From positions 1 to 64,000 of the forward strand of contig NZ_CAJFCN010000012.1 of NCBI RefSeq assembly GCF_904063055.1: a stretch of DNA of 64,000 nt, in the 5' to 3' direction. Of the stretch, positions 17,479-27,911 are shown one piece after another. Each line of letters begins with the position of its first letter. The first letter of the stretch is position 1. The notes below the pieces were generated by a model, which saw only the letters and a list, made by a program, of their open reading frames with translations, was not told the origin of the DNA and ran no database searches. This DNA comes from Pseudomonas paracarnis. GTDB lineage: Bacteria > Pseudomonadota > Gammaproteobacteria > Pseudomonadales > Pseudomonadaceae. Both the position numbers and the translations under genes were made by a program.

Positions 17479-20400
17479 TTATTTCCTGTTGGGGTTTGGT
17501 ATGGAATATCCAACGTAAGTTCCATCAGATTTTACTGGGGTGGCACCTAATATATCCTCTGGGTCGATTTTGTTATGGATAGCGAATTCTAGCTCTTTAG
17601 GGTATGGCGCCTGCTTGCCTAGTTCTGTATTTATATCATGCCCCTCAATACTCTTAAGTGTGTACAAATAGCCTTTTTTATCTCCGTAGCTGGTAGCAAA
17701 AGTGATCCCGACTGCCCGTGATGGCGATGTGCTTATGAAGTTGCTGGGAGGGTCATTACTGTCAATTGCGTGTAGGTACAAATCTTCGCTATCGCCTTTG
17801 CTTTTAAAGCCATTTTTGAATACCTCGTTTGGAGGGGTTTTGTCTCCGCGAAAAAGATACTCTTCGTCATTATGAGGAGTCGGAAGGTTGGGTTCTGATT
17901 TCTTACTTGATGCTGGAGTTGAAGGATCTTCAGCGCCTAAGGATGGTTCGCATCCTACCGTACCTGGGCATCTGTTCAGTCCCAGCGGGTCTACCCAACC
18001 TGTCGGATTGGGCACATACCGGTACCCATTGATCCCCCCCGCCAACTTCACCGGATCCGGCGTCAGGTAACGACCAATATCCGGATTGTAGTAGCGATGG
18101 CGGTTGTAGTGCAGGCCGCTTTCCGCATCGAAATACTGCCCTTGAAACCGCAGTGGGTTGTCGATTTTGCCTACGTCGAGCCGGGCGATCTGGCCGTAGG
18201 CGCGGTAGTGGGCGGACCAGATGATTTCGCCCTCATGGCTGGTCAGTTCCTGCGGGGTGCCGAGGTGGTCGAGTTGGTAGTGGTAGGGCTTGGTTTCTTT
18301 TGGGCCGAAACCGTCCAACAGTGCCAGTGGGCGGAAGCTGCCGGGCTCGTAGAGGTAGCTGCGATGGCGCTCTGCATGGTGTTCGGCAATCAGCTTGTCG
18401 CCTTGCCAGAAAAATTCGGTGGTCTTGCCGTCCACAGTTTTGCTGATGCGACGTCCAAATGGGTCATAGCGATAGCTGGCGGTTTGGCCGTTGGGCGTTG
18501 TAACCCCGACTAACCGATGCTGGCAGTCGTAGCGGTACTCAGTGACAAGTTGCTGGCCCTTGCCGCGTCGTTCGCGGATGAGGTTGCCGAAGGCGTCGTA
18601 GTCGTAATGACGGTCGCCCTGGATCATCAGGCGGTTGGCCGCAACGATGTCCGGGCCGGGGCGGTCTTGCATCAGCAAGTTGCCCGCCGGGTTGTGGGCG
18701 AAGCGTTCCTGTACGTCCTGCGAGTGATCGGCGCGAGTCAGGCGGGCGAGGGGGTCGTAGTGGTAGCGGTGTTCGCCTTTGCGGGTGTCGAGTAGGCGGG
18801 TGAGGTTGCCGCTTTTGTCGTAGTCGTATTGGCGTTGGTAGAGGTGGTTTTGCTGTTGGGTCACCGCGTGGGCGTGCAGGCGGTGTTGGTCGTCGTAGTG
18901 GTAGTGGCTGAGCAGTTGGCCTTGCTGGCGCTGGTGTTCGCGGCCGCTCTTGAACAGATGTGAGGTGAGTACTTCACCGTTGAGTTCGACGGTGGCGAGG
19001 TGGCCGCCTTTGTCGTGGTTGAAGGTGAGGCGGTTGTTGTCTGGCAGGCACAGGGTTTTCAGTTGGCCGCAGGCGTCGTAGCCGTAGCGCAGGGTGCCCC
19101 AGCCTTGGTGTTCGGCGGTGAGGCGGTTTTGGCGGTCGTATTCGTAGGCCAGCGCCCAGTGGCCGTCTTCGGCGCTGAGGAGGTTGCCTTGGCGGTCGTA
19201 GGCATAGTCGACAATGCTGGAATCGGGCAGGGTTTTTCGGACGAGGCGCCCGGCGTGGTCGCGCTGGTAGTGGGTGATTAGCTGACTGCCATCGTCGCCG
19301 TATTCGGTCTTTTCCAGCAGGTGGCCGTTGAGGTCGTAGGCATAGGCGGTGCGCTGGCCGTCGAAGCCGGTTTCCTGGCGGATCAGGCCGTTGGGGTGAT
19401 AGTCGAGTTGGTAGGTTTCGCCGGCTTCGTTTTCGATCTCGGTGAGCAGCAGCCGGGCGTTGTCGTAGCGGTACTTGACCTGGGTGCCGTCGGCGTTGAG
19501 ACGGCGGCTGATCAGGTGCAGGCCGTCGGCGTATTCATAGCGGGTGACGTGGCCGAGTTCGTCGCGTTCGGCGATGATTTTGCCGTAGGGGTTGTAGCTG
19601 AACTCCCTACAACCACCACCGGGCTCGATCAGCTTTAGCAGACGCCCGACGGCATCCCATTGATATTGAGTTTGAGCCCCATGCTCATCCTCACGCGCAA
19701 TCTGCCGGCCTAGATCGTCATAGCGATAACGCTTGATCCCGCCGTTGGGCAATTGCTCTTCAAGCAACTGCCCACGCTCGTTCCACACCAGCCGATGGCA
19801 ACTGCTGTCGGGATACCAAACACCGGTCAGTTGTCCCTGTTTGTTGTAGCTGTAGTCAGTAACCTCACCATCGGGATCGGTCCTACGCGTTACATCGCCT
19901 TGCTCATTACGCTCATATTTCCAGACCGCCTCACCACGGCGCACAACTCGTACGAACCCATTGTCATGCTCGTAGGATGTCGGCTCATCCTCCCCCGGAA
20001 ACAGCGCCACCAAGCGTCCGGCATCGTCGTACTGATAGGCCGTCACCGCGCCCATCGGGTCTTGCTCGACGGTCAGCCGGCCCTTGTCATCGTAGGATTT
20101 GTAATGCTGAGCGCCATCCGGATCGATGCGCTGCACCAAGCGCGCCCGGTCGTCATGGACATAGACTTCCTGGCTACCATCGGCGTTATGCACGGTGACG
20201 TGGCCGTCATCGCCCCAGGCATAACGCGTGTCCATCTGCGAGAAGCTCGCCCAATGCCGGACGCAACGCGCCGCCTTGCCAGACCGTTCCCACGCCCAGA
20301 AGAAAGTCGCCCCACCGGCCAACTGCCGCTCAAGAATGACGTGCTGATCGTCGTACCGATAACGCTCGCTTTCACCGACAGCATTGGTCGCGCAAACCAG

Positions 20401-22254
20401 TCGTCCATCTTCGTCATAGGCGTAGGAAACAACGTTTTGCTCGGTGACCCACACGTAGGGCTCACGCCCTTTGGCGCGATGCACCTGATAGTCCACCGCG
20501 ACGATGCGACCCAACTCATAACGCAACAGCAACGAGCGACCCGCGCCGTTATCCAGCCGCTCAATCCGCCCTGAACGATCCCGGCAAAGGCGCAGCCGGT
20601 TGTCATACGCGTCGCTGATCGAGACCAGCACACCGTCGCGAAAGTGATAAAAACGCGAGGCCTGGGCCAGCACCAACTCGTCAGGCGCCGAACCCAAATA
20701 GATCGCCGCTTCCGCCAGGCTATTGGTAATCGCGGGCCGAGAGTCGGTGGGCAAGGGCAGGGTAGTCGAGCGATTCTCATGATCGATCCACACCACCGAA
20801 TCGCCCGACACACAAAGCCTGTGAGCCAGCGCATGGCTCCAACCAAACCCCAGCCCACAATCGACCTCCACCGCGCTAGTGCGATACAGCCGTGTCCACT
20901 CAAACGGCAAAATCCCGTCCAGCGCGCCGTCGGTAAGGGTCAGCAATTCCTCGCCGGTGACCATCGACACCGGGCAGCCGTGAGTGACTGTTTTATCCGC
21001 AGGCGCCGCCGCATCGCCCTTCGGATTCGACGCCATGGCCGGCACATCATCGACAGGCTCCTGACGGACCAACGTGGTGCGCTGGGCCTTGCCGCGCACC
21101 ATCGGCACCGGGTTCGAAACCAGCCTATCGCCCGCCTTCAACGGCACAGCCGGCACCGTCTTAATCGGCGTCGCCGCACTGCTCAGCAACACCGGCTTGG
21201 CCGCCTCGACATGGGTTTCCAACCGAGGCCCCACTACTTGCTTGGCCAGCAATTCCAACAACGCCCGCGCCCGCCCGGATTTGACGTGACTGAGCATACG
21301 AGCCCCCAATCGCACCATCACGCCCATCGCACCCAACACGCGAATCAGCAGCAGATTGATCAGCACCTCACCGGTAATCTCACCCCACAGTTCAGCCATC
21401 TCCGGTGGCGGGAGCATGCGCATCCAGCTGACCAGCGCCGACAGGTAGATAAACAGCAGCGGCTCATCACTGAGCACCAACAAGCCTTGGGCTATCGCAT
21501 CACTGCCCAGTGTCAGCAGTTCATCGAGCTCGGTTTGAGAAAGGTATTGCAGCAGTTTTTCGCTGTTGGGCTTGAGGTCGGCCAGCAGCGCAGACAGCTC
21601 GCCAAGGTTGTCCCACAGGCTGTAAAGCGCCTTGCCCAACCCACTGGCAAAAGCCGCTTCCAGCAAGCGGCGCCGCTCAAGCGGGCGGGCGTCTGCATAA
21701 TTTTTCCACTGGGCCTGGAAGGTGTCGGTCCACTCTTTGCGCAGCCGGGCTTCCAACGCTGCGATCACTGACTGGTAGGACGCATACAGTGCTTTGAGGT
21801 GATCCTGGGAAACGTTGGGGTAGAAACTCACCCGGTATTGCTGGTTGCGATCACACTCGGTGACTTCGAGGATGCCACTGGGGCCGATGGTCTTGTGGAG
21901 GGGATCACCCAGCGGGCCGCCGTCTGGATCAACGCGTTGCACGATCACCGGGGTGTTGCCGATGGGTACGAACCTCGTGCTCTGGAACATATGCACCAGG
22001 GTCAAGGTACCCGTGGCCTGGCAGGTGGCGACGGTGCTGCTGGGAAACAGGGAGCGATTGATCGGGGCAACCAGCGCGACGTCATCCCCGACCTTGAACA
22101 CCTGTTCGACGTCCAGCGCGGAGAAGCTCCAAAAGCTTTTGGCCCACTCGTCAAAGGTGTTCAAGCAATCGCGAAAGTCACGGAAGACGCCCTCGACGTC
22201 GACCGTTTCCACGTTCATTGGCGTCAGCGCCAGCCTGCCAATGGCCGGGTTCAA
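17479..22254 (-). CDS. Rhs polymorphic toxin with ADP-ribosyltransferase-like C-terminus
   Basis: A 1591-residue Rhs protein. Residues 1-420 form an N-terminal region with two hydrophobic segments (about 255-320), as in type VI-delivered Rhs proteins, but with no PAAR domain. About 430-1330 hold the YD-repeat shell, and FQGQYFDAESGLHYNRHRYY then PDPVKL precede the autocleavage motif DPLGL ending at 1426. The last 165 residues are the toxin: FRGD with Arg1469, ISTS at 1507-1510, and ELE with Glu1554 and Glu1556. This is the R-S-E pattern of cholera-toxin/pierisin-like mono-ADP-ribosyltransferases. The tip is AT-rich, the shell is not. TTG at 22254 opens the frame; ATG at 22218 is an equally possible start. 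No vgrG or tss gene is in the window. Confidence 0.9.
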   Translation of the reverse strand: MNPAIGRLALTPMNVETVDVEGVFRDFRDCLNTFDEWAKSFWSFSALDVEQVFKVGDDVALVAPINRSLFPSSTVATCQATGTLTLVHMFQSTRFVPIGNTPVIVQRVDPDGGPLGDPLHKTIGPSGILEVTECDRNQQYRVSFYPNVSQDHLKALYASYQSVIAALEARLRKEWTDTFQAQWKNYADARPLERRRLLEAAFASGLGKALYSLWDNLGELSALLADLKPNSEKLLQYLSQTELDELLTLGSDAIAQGLLVLSDEPLLFIYLSALVSWMRMLPPPEMAELWGEITGEVLINLLLIRVLGAMGVMVRLGARMLSHVKSGRARALLELLAKQVVGPRLETHVEAAKPVLLSSAATPIKTVPAVPLKAGDRLVSNPVPMVRGKAQRTTLVRQEPVDDVPAMASNPKGDAAAPADKTVTHGCPVSMVTGEELLTLTDGALDGILPFEWTRLYRTSAVEVDCGLGFGWSHALAHRLCVSGDSVVWIDHENRSTTLPLPTDSRPAITNSLAEAAIYLGSAPDELVLAQASRFYHFRDGVLVSISDAYDNRLRLCRDRSGRIERLDNGAGRSLLLRYELGRIVAVDYQVHRAKGREPYVWVTEQNVVSYAYDEDGRLVCATNAVGESERYRYDDQHVILERQLAGGATFFWAWERSGKAARCVRHWASFSQMDTRYAWGDDGHVTVHNADGSQEVYVHDDRARLVQRIDPDGAQHYKSYDDKGRLTVEQDPMGAVTAYQYDDAGRLVALFPGEDEPTSYEHDNGFVRVVRRGEAVWKYERNEQGDVTRRTDPDGEVTDYSYNKQGQLTGVWYPDSSCHRLVWNERGQLLEEQLPNGGIKRYRYDDLGRQIAREDEHGAQTQYQWDAVGRLLKLIEPGGGCREFSYNPYGKIIAERDELGHVTRYEYADGLHLISRRLNADGTQVKYRYDNARLLLTEIENEAGETYQLDYHPNGLIRQETGFDGQRTAYAYDLNGHLLEKTEYGDDGSQLITHYQRDHAGRLVRKTLPDSSIVDYAYDRQGNLLSAEDGHWALAYEYDRQNRLTAEHQGWGTLRYGYDACGQLKTLCLPDNNRLTFNHDKGGHLATVELNGEVLTSHLFKSGREHQRQQGQLLSHYHYDDQHRLHAHAVTQQQNHLYQRQYDYDKSGNLTRLLDTRKGEHRYHYDPLARLTRADHSQDVQERFAHNPAGNLLMQDRPGPDIVAANRLMIQGDRHYDYDAFGNLIRERRGKGQQLVTEYRYDCQHRLVGVTTPNGQTASYRYDPFGRRISKTVDGKTTEFFWQGDKLIAEHHAERHRSYLYEPGSFRPLALLDGFGPKETKPYHYQLDHLGTPQELTSHEGEIIWSAHYRAYGQIARLDVGKIDNPLRFQGQYFDAESGLHYNRHRYYNPDIGRYLTPDPVKLAGGINGYRYVPNPTGWVDPLGLNRCPGTVGCEPSLGAEDPSTPASSKKSEPNLPTPHNDEEYLFRGDKTPPNEVFKNGFKSKGDSEDLYLHAIDSNDPPSNFISTSPSRAVGITFATSYGDKKGYLYTLKSIEGHDINTELGKQAPYPKELEFAIHNKIDPEDILGATPVKSDGTYVGYSIPNPNRK

Positions 22255-22491
22255 GTGGCGGCCCCGTCAGCCGCACGCGTCACGAAAAAAACCATCTGCA
22301 TTCCCTCGCACTGTTTGATCAGGCGAGGGACTTTGCAGAGGTTTGCCGGGGTGAGGAGTAGAGCTTATCCGGCAGTGGTGTGGGATGTTTCAGTTACTGC
22401 CAGGCACTGGGTTCGGCATGCCGACGAACCCCGGTTAGACTTACCTGTCGATATCAGCACTGCCCGGCCCGTCGTTAACCAAGGAAGCCTC

Positions 22492-23577
22492 ATGTATTCA
22501 ACCCGTCTGCTGTTCTGCCTTATTCCGTTGTGGGTACTGGCCGGTTGCTCCACTTCCCGTGGCCCCCAGCAGCCCGAGCGCAGTGAAGCCGAGGTGAAGG
22601 CGCAGATCGTGCGCCTGCTGCCGGCCAAGGTGTCGGACCGCAACGGTTGGGCCCAGGACATCTACACCGCCTTCGACACCCAGAAAATCTACCCCAGCAC
22701 CGAAAACATCTGTGCGGTATTGGCGGTGACCGAGCAGGAGTCCACCTATCAGGTCGACCCGCCGGTGCCGGGCATGGGCAAGATCGCCCAGGATGAAATC
22801 CTGCGCCGCGCCGCCAAGGTGCATGTGCCGGCATTCGTGGTGCGCCGCGCCTTGCAACTGCGCTCGCCCACCGGCAAAACCTACGCCGATCGTTTGAATG
22901 CCGCCCGTACGGAGAGGGATTTGAGCGGCATCTTCGACGACTTCATCAGCATGGTGCCACTGGGCAACACCCTGTTTGGCGGGTTCAACCCGGTACACAC
23001 CGCAGGCCCCATGCAGGTCAGTATCGACTTTGCGCAGAAACAGGCGCGGGGTTATCCCTACACGGTGGACGGCACGATTCGCCGCGAAGTGTTCACCCGT
23101 CGCGGCGGCATGTACTTCGGCATCGCCCACTTGCTCGGCTACCCGGTGAGCTACGACCAGCCGCTGTACCGCTTTGCCGATTTCAACGCCGGTTGGTACG
23201 CCAGCCGCAATGCCGCGTTCCAGGCTGCAGTCAGTCGTGTTTCAGGCAAAGAGCTGGCGCTGGATGGGGATTTGATCCGCTATGGCTCATTGCTGCCCGG
23301 CACCACCGAGCTGGCGGTGCGTTCACTGGGGGCGAAATTGGATATGCGCAACCCGAGCATCCGCAGCCAACTGGAGCAGGGCGAGCAGTTGGATTTCGAG
23401 GACACCACCTTGTACAAGCGCGTTTTCAGCCTGGCCGACCAGGCGGCCGGCAAGCCGCTGCCTCGGGCGATCCTGCCGGGTATTGTGCTCAAGAGCCCGA
23501 AGATCACCCGCAACCTGACCACGGCCTGGTTTGCCAAGCGCGTGGATGAGCGTTACCAGCGCTGCATGAAGCGCTGA
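22492..23577 (+). CDS. DUF1615 lipoprotein
   Basis: A 361-residue lipoprotein: signal peptide MYSTRLLFCLIPLWVLAGCS with lipobox LAGC at Cys19. It matches the DUF1615 family of proteobacterial lipoproteins, with EQESTYQVDPPVPG about residue 84, FGGFNPVHTAGPMQVSI about 165 and LLGYPVSYDQPLYRFADFNAGWYASRNAAFQ later. The Gln-Glu-Ser and GPMQV elements recall lysozyme-like transglycosylases, so a peptidoglycan-related function is conceivable but unproven. AAGGAAG lies ahead of the ATG. Its stop directly abuts the stop of the opposite-strand DUF4349 gene (TGATCA). Confidence 0.85.
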   Translation: MYSTRLLFCLIPLWVLAGCSTSRGPQQPERSEAEVKAQIVRLLPAKVSDRNGWAQDIYTAFDTQKIYPSTENICAVLAVTEQESTYQVDPPVPGMGKIAQDEILRRAAKVHVPAFVVRRALQLRSPTGKTYADRLNAARTERDLSGIFDDFISMVPLGNTLFGGFNPVHTAGPMQVSIDFAQKQARGYPYTVDGTIRREVFTRRGGMYFGIAHLLGYPVSYDQPLYRFADFNAGWYASRNAAFQAAVSRVSGKELALDGDLIRYGSLLPGTTELAVRSLGAKLDMRNPSIRSQLEQGEQLDFEDTTLYKRVFSLADQAAGKPLPRAILPGIVLKSPKITRNLTTAWFAKRVDERYQRCMKR

Positions 23578-24372
23578 TCAACCGCGACGCTTGACGAACC
23601 GGCGCCACAAGCCCACCCACAACCACACCACCGGGAACGCCAGGATCACGAAGGGCAGCACATAGCTGGCACGTTCCAGGGCGTCTGCGGTGCCGTTCAC
23701 CAGGTTGTCTCCCAGGTTGCTGAACATCCGGGTGAACCTTGACACCTGGTTGGCGCCGTCCGAGGAACGGAAGTTCAAGGTCACGCGGTTGGTGTCGAGG
23801 CGGCGTTGCTGGCCGGCGGCAACCTGAGCCAGTTCCTGCAGCTCGTTTTCAATGCCGGCTTGCTCTTTGCTCAGGACGATCAGATCGCTGACGGTGATGT
23901 CCTTGCGCTTGGCCAGTTCATCGAGGCGTTGCTGCTGAGCTTGCAGGCGGTCCTGGCGGCGGCGTACATCCGCCACGGCATCGGCCAGGTCTTCGGCAGT
24001 GGTGATGCGCTGGCCGAGCTTACCGCCTTCGGCCGCCAGGGCGACCATCGGCTCCACACCCGTGGGCGCGATCCGCAGGATGATCTGGCCACCTTGGCCG
24101 TCTTCGGTAATGCCAAGGATATTGCAGGCACCAAAGCGCGCCGTTTCACACGCCTCACGAGTGGCCTGCATACGCGGCGCAAGCAGGCCGCCGGGCAGGG
24201 CCAGGGTCAATTCATGCTCATAGGCCAGTTGCGCCCCGGCCTTGCCCTGTTCGCCATTGATGACGGTGGCGCGAGAGTGGTCCTTGGGGGAACAACCGGC
24301 CAAGGCCAGGCCAGCAAGCAAGATCAACAGCGGCGCGCGTAGCGGGTGGGAGTTGCCGTCCAGGTGGCGCAT
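23578..24372 (-). CDS. DUF4349 lipoprotein
   Basis: A 264-residue protein with signal peptide and lipobox (LLAGLALAGC, Cys27), a periplasmic domain, a coiled coil at about 135-190 (DVRRRQDRLQAQQQRLDELAKR and EQAGIENELQELAQVAAGQQ), then a short beta-rich DUF4349 segment. A C-terminal membrane span VLPFVILAFPVVWLWVGLW precedes a basic tail. Double anchoring (lipid and TM) is typical of the family. Function unknown. The gene ends exactly where the convergent DUF1615 gene ends, with no bases between the stop codons. Confidence 0.83.
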   Translation of the reverse strand: MRHLDGNSHPLRAPLLILLAGLALAGCSPKDHSRATVINGEQGKAGAQLAYEHELTLALPGGLLAPRMQATREACETARFGACNILGITEDGQGGQIILRIAPTGVEPMVALAAEGGKLGQRITTAEDLADAVADVRRRQDRLQAQQQRLDELAKRKDITVSDLIVLSKEQAGIENELQELAQVAAGQQRRLDTNRVTLNFRSSDGANQVSRFTRMFSNLGDNLVNGTADALERASYVLPFVILAFPVVWLWVGLWRRFVKRRG

Positions 24373-24529
24373 GGCGTTTCCTTGAAATGTGCAGGAGAAA
24401 TTGGCCGAGATTAAAGCGGGTCTGACCCATTAACGCAAAGCATTGCCCGGGATTTGCCCGGCTGATGGTGGTGGCTGCCGGGTCGAGGCTGGCGTACACC
24501 TCAAGCCTCACACCAGGGAAGCATCCGCC

Positions 24530-24952
24530 ATGAACGCTCAGACCGTCCCCCAAGGCTTTGTCCCATTGCCGCGCAGCAGCCCGTTGCTGGAACTGCTCGG
24601 CCCGGCGTATTGCCGTGGCGAAGGTTTGCAATTGGAAGTCGGCCTGCGCGCCGATCATCGCCACGCCAATGGGCGAGGTACGGTGCACGGCGGGGTGCTG
24701 GCGACGCTGGCCGATATCGGCATGGGGTACGCCATGGCGTTTTCCAGTGAACCGCCGTTGCCGTTGATTACCGCCAGCATGACCGTGGATTACCTGGGCG
24801 CCGTTCAGGTAGGGGAGTGGATGGTGGTGCGTCTGGAAAGCCATAAGCGCGGACGGCAGATGGCGTTCGCCACGCTGAGTTTGCAAGTGGAGGAGCGCGT
24901 GGTGCTGCGCGCGAGCGCGGTGTTTGCGGTGCCGCAAGCTGACAGGCAGTGA
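24530..24952 (+). CDS. PaaI-family hotdog thioesterase
   Basis: A 140-residue hotdog-fold protein. HANGRGTVHGGVLATLADIGMGYA holds the family's catalytic region (HGG followed by Asp in the long helix), then ITASMTVDYLGAV. Such enzymes hydrolyse acyl- or aryl-CoA thioesters as tetramers. The ATG at 24530 has AGGGAAG nearby and is preferred to the open frame from 24443. It lies convergent to the ketone-body operon across a REP pair and a two-way terminator. The natural acyl-CoA cannot be inferred. Confidence 0.87.
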   Translation: MNAQTVPQGFVPLPRSSPLLELLGPAYCRGEGLQLEVGLRADHRHANGRGTVHGGVLATLADIGMGYAMAFSSEPPLPLITASMTVDYLGAVQVGEWMVVRLESHKRGRQMAFATLSLQVEERVVLRASAVFAVPQADRQ

Positions 24953-24958
24953 GATCAA

Positions 24959-25049
24959 ATGTGGGAGCTGGCTTGCCTGCGATAGGGGTGTGTCAGTTAG
25001 CAATGATCTGACTGATAGACCGCTATCGCAGGCAAGCCAGCTCCCACAT
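24959..25049. repeat. Paired REP element
   Basis: Half-sites GTGGGAGCTGGCTTGCCTGCG (24961 onwards) and its inverse (to 25047) flank a spacer rich in short complementary words (TGTCAGTTAG, CTGACTGATA). It lies right after the thioesterase stop. Confidence 0.85.
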
Positions 25050-25084
25050 TTTTATCGAGTTCATTCAGGGGATATCGATAAAAG

Positions 25085-25119
25085 AAAAGGCCTGGCTTTT
25101 CGTGGAGCCGGGCCTTTTC
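25085..25119. terminator. Bidirectional intrinsic terminator
   Basis: AAAAGGCC-GGCT pairs with AGCC-GGCCTTTT around a loop at about 25098-25103, with T-rich tails on both strands. It serves the thioesterase gene and the scoAB-thiolase operon. Confidence 0.75.
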
Positions 25120-25139
25120 TGTGTTGCTCTTATTGGCAT

Positions 25140-25192
25140 GGGGGCCGCTACGCAGCCCAACGGGAGCAAGCTCCCTCGCCACAACCGCGATC
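25140..25192. repeat. REP element of a second class
   Basis: Contains CCGCTACGCAGCCCAACGGG and the small palindrome GGGAG-CAAG-CTCCC (25162-25175) followed by TCGCCACA. This is another recurring fluorescens-group intergenic motif, and part of it recurs near 59620. Confidence 0.6.
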
Positions 25193-25196
25193 CGGT

Positions 25197-26378
<1,182 letters not shown>

Positions 26379-26389
26379 GGAATCTGTCC

Positions 26390-27049
26390 TCACTGGAAGT
26401 GCATTTCTGGAACGTGGTCCGGGACGATCAGTTTACCGGCGGTCTTGCTCACAATCTCTTCAACGCTGACGCCAGGTGCGCGTTCCTTGAGGACAAAAGC
26501 GCCATTTTCGATTTCCAGGTACGCCAGGTCCGTGAGCACACGCTTGATGCAGTTGGCACCGGTCAGCGGCAGGCTGCATTGGCTGAGCAACTTGGACTCA
26601 CCGTCTTTGGATGCGTGAGTCATGATCACAATGATGTTTTCTGCGCCGGCCACCAGGTCCATGGCACCGCCCATGCCCTTGACCAGTTTGCCGGGGATCA
26701 TCCACGAAGCGATGTTGCCCTGTACGTCCACTTCGAATGCGCCCAGTACGGTGAGGTCGACATGCCCACCGCGAATCATCGCGAACGACTCGGCGGAGGA
26801 GAAGATCGAAGCGCCGATGCGCGCGGTGACGGTTTGCTTGCCGGCGTTGATCATGTCGGCGTCGATGGTTTCTTCGGTCGGGAACGGGCCCATGCCAAGC
26901 AGGCCGTTTTCCGATTGCAGCATCACTTCCATGCCGTCGGGGATGTAGTTGGCCACCAGGGTCGGAATGCCGATACCGAGGTTGACGTAGTAACCGTCCT
27001 GCATCTCGCGGGCAACGCGTTGAGCCATTTGTTCGCGGGTAAGCGCCAT
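26390..27049 (-). CDS. 3-oxoacid CoA-transferase subunit B
   Basis: A 219-residue beta subunit of succinyl-CoA:acetoacetate CoA-transferase (ScoB/AtoA/LpsJ type). NLGIGIPTLVANYIP follows the start, and SENGLLGMGPFP holds the catalytic Glu at about 46 that forms the enzyme-CoA thioester. GGHVDLTVLGAFEVD and GKLVKGMGGAMDLV follow. It acts with the alpha subunit encoded 31 bp upstream to activate acetoacetate to acetoacetyl-CoA. Its stop lies 11 bp before the thiolase start. Substrate preference (acetoacetate versus 3-oxoadipate) is settled mainly by the thiolase neighbour. Confidence 0.93.
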   Translation of the reverse strand: MALTREQMAQRVAREMQDGYYVNLGIGIPTLVANYIPDGMEVMLQSENGLLGMGPFPTEETIDADMINAGKQTVTARIGASIFSSAESFAMIRGGHVDLTVLGAFEVDVQGNIASWMIPGKLVKGMGGAMDLVAGAENIIVIMTHASKDGESKLLSQCSLPLTGANCIKRVLTDLAYLEIENGAFVLKERAPGVSVEEIVSKTAGKLIVPDHVPEMHFQ

Positions 27050-27080
27050 GATTGTTTCCTCTTATTGTTCTGGACGGGGA

Positions 27081-27779
27081 TTATTTGCGGACGGTGCGCT
27101 GTTCAATGCGCTTTTCGAAGGTGCCGCAGATGATCCGGTCGACGTAGATGCCAGGGGTGTGGATCTGCGCCGGGTCCAGCTCGCCCGGTTCGACGATTTC
27201 CTCGACTTCGACCACGGTGATCTTGCCGGCGGTGGCGGCCAGCGGGTTGAAGTTCTGGGCGGTGTGACGGTAGATAACGTTACCGAAGTGGTCGGCTTTC
27301 CAGCCTTTGACGATGGCAAAGTCGCCGGTGATGGACTCTTCCATCAGATACGGGCGGCCCTTGAATTCGCGGGTTTCCTTGCCTTCGGCAACGGGGGTGC
27401 CGACGCCAGTGGCGGTAAAGAAGGCCGGGATGCCTGCACCGCCTGCGCGCATTTTTTCTGCCAGGGTGCCTTGAGGGGTAAGCACCACCTCAATCTCGCC
27501 GCTGAGCAGTTGTTTCTCGAAGAGGGCGTTTTCACCCACGTAGGAAGCGATCACTTTGCTGATCTGCTTCTGTTCCAGCAGCACGCCCAGGCCGAAGCCA
27601 TCGACGCCGCAGTTGTTGGAAACCACCGTCAGGTCGCGGGTGCCTTTGCGCTTGATTTCGCCAATGAGGTTTTCCGGAATGCCACACAGGCCAAAACCAC
27701 CGGAGAGCACTGTCATGCCGTCTTCCAGGCCTGCCAGCGCTTCTTCATAGGACGCCACGCGTTTATCGAAACCTGCCAT
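27081..27779 (-). CDS. 3-oxoacid CoA-transferase subunit A
   Basis: A 232-residue alpha subunit of the CoA-transferase. VLSGGFGLCGIPENLIGEI carries the GGFGxxGxP CoA-binding motif, NNCGVDGFGLGVLLEQKQI follows, then TPQGTLAEKMRAGGAGIPAF. The ATG at 27779 has AGAGGTG eight bases upstream and gives the standard start MAGFDKRVASYEEAL; the open frame extends 70 codons further upstream through the promoter region and across the LysR start, which is not coding. First gene of the operon, divergent from its probable LysR regulator across 132 bp. Confidence 0.94.
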   Translation of the reverse strand: MAGFDKRVASYEEALAGLEDGMTVLSGGFGLCGIPENLIGEIKRKGTRDLTVVSNNCGVDGFGLGVLLEQKQISKVIASYVGENALFEKQLLSGEIEVVLTPQGTLAEKMRAGGAGIPAFFTATGVGTPVAEGKETREFKGRPYLMEESITGDFAIVKGWKADHFGNVIYRHTAQNFNPLAATAGKITVVEVEEIVEPGELDPAQIHTPGIYVDRIICGTFEKRIEQRTVRK

Positions 27780-27911
27780 ATGCACCTCTTTTATTGTTTG
27801 TGGTCCAGCCAGTGAGCAGAGTGTTGCGCCAGCGGATTGATTTGTTAAGTTGTTTTTTAAGGTTGATTGATTTAGAAAACAGCATAGTCCAGTCATCGTC
27901 CGGAGCAGCTC

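Noticed and set aside
22303..22329. Hairpin CCCTCGC/GCGAGGG between rhs and the DUF1615 gene as a terminator
   Set aside because: It lies upstream of both divergent genes, where no transcript should end, and the T run on the minus strand is 13 bases away from the stem.
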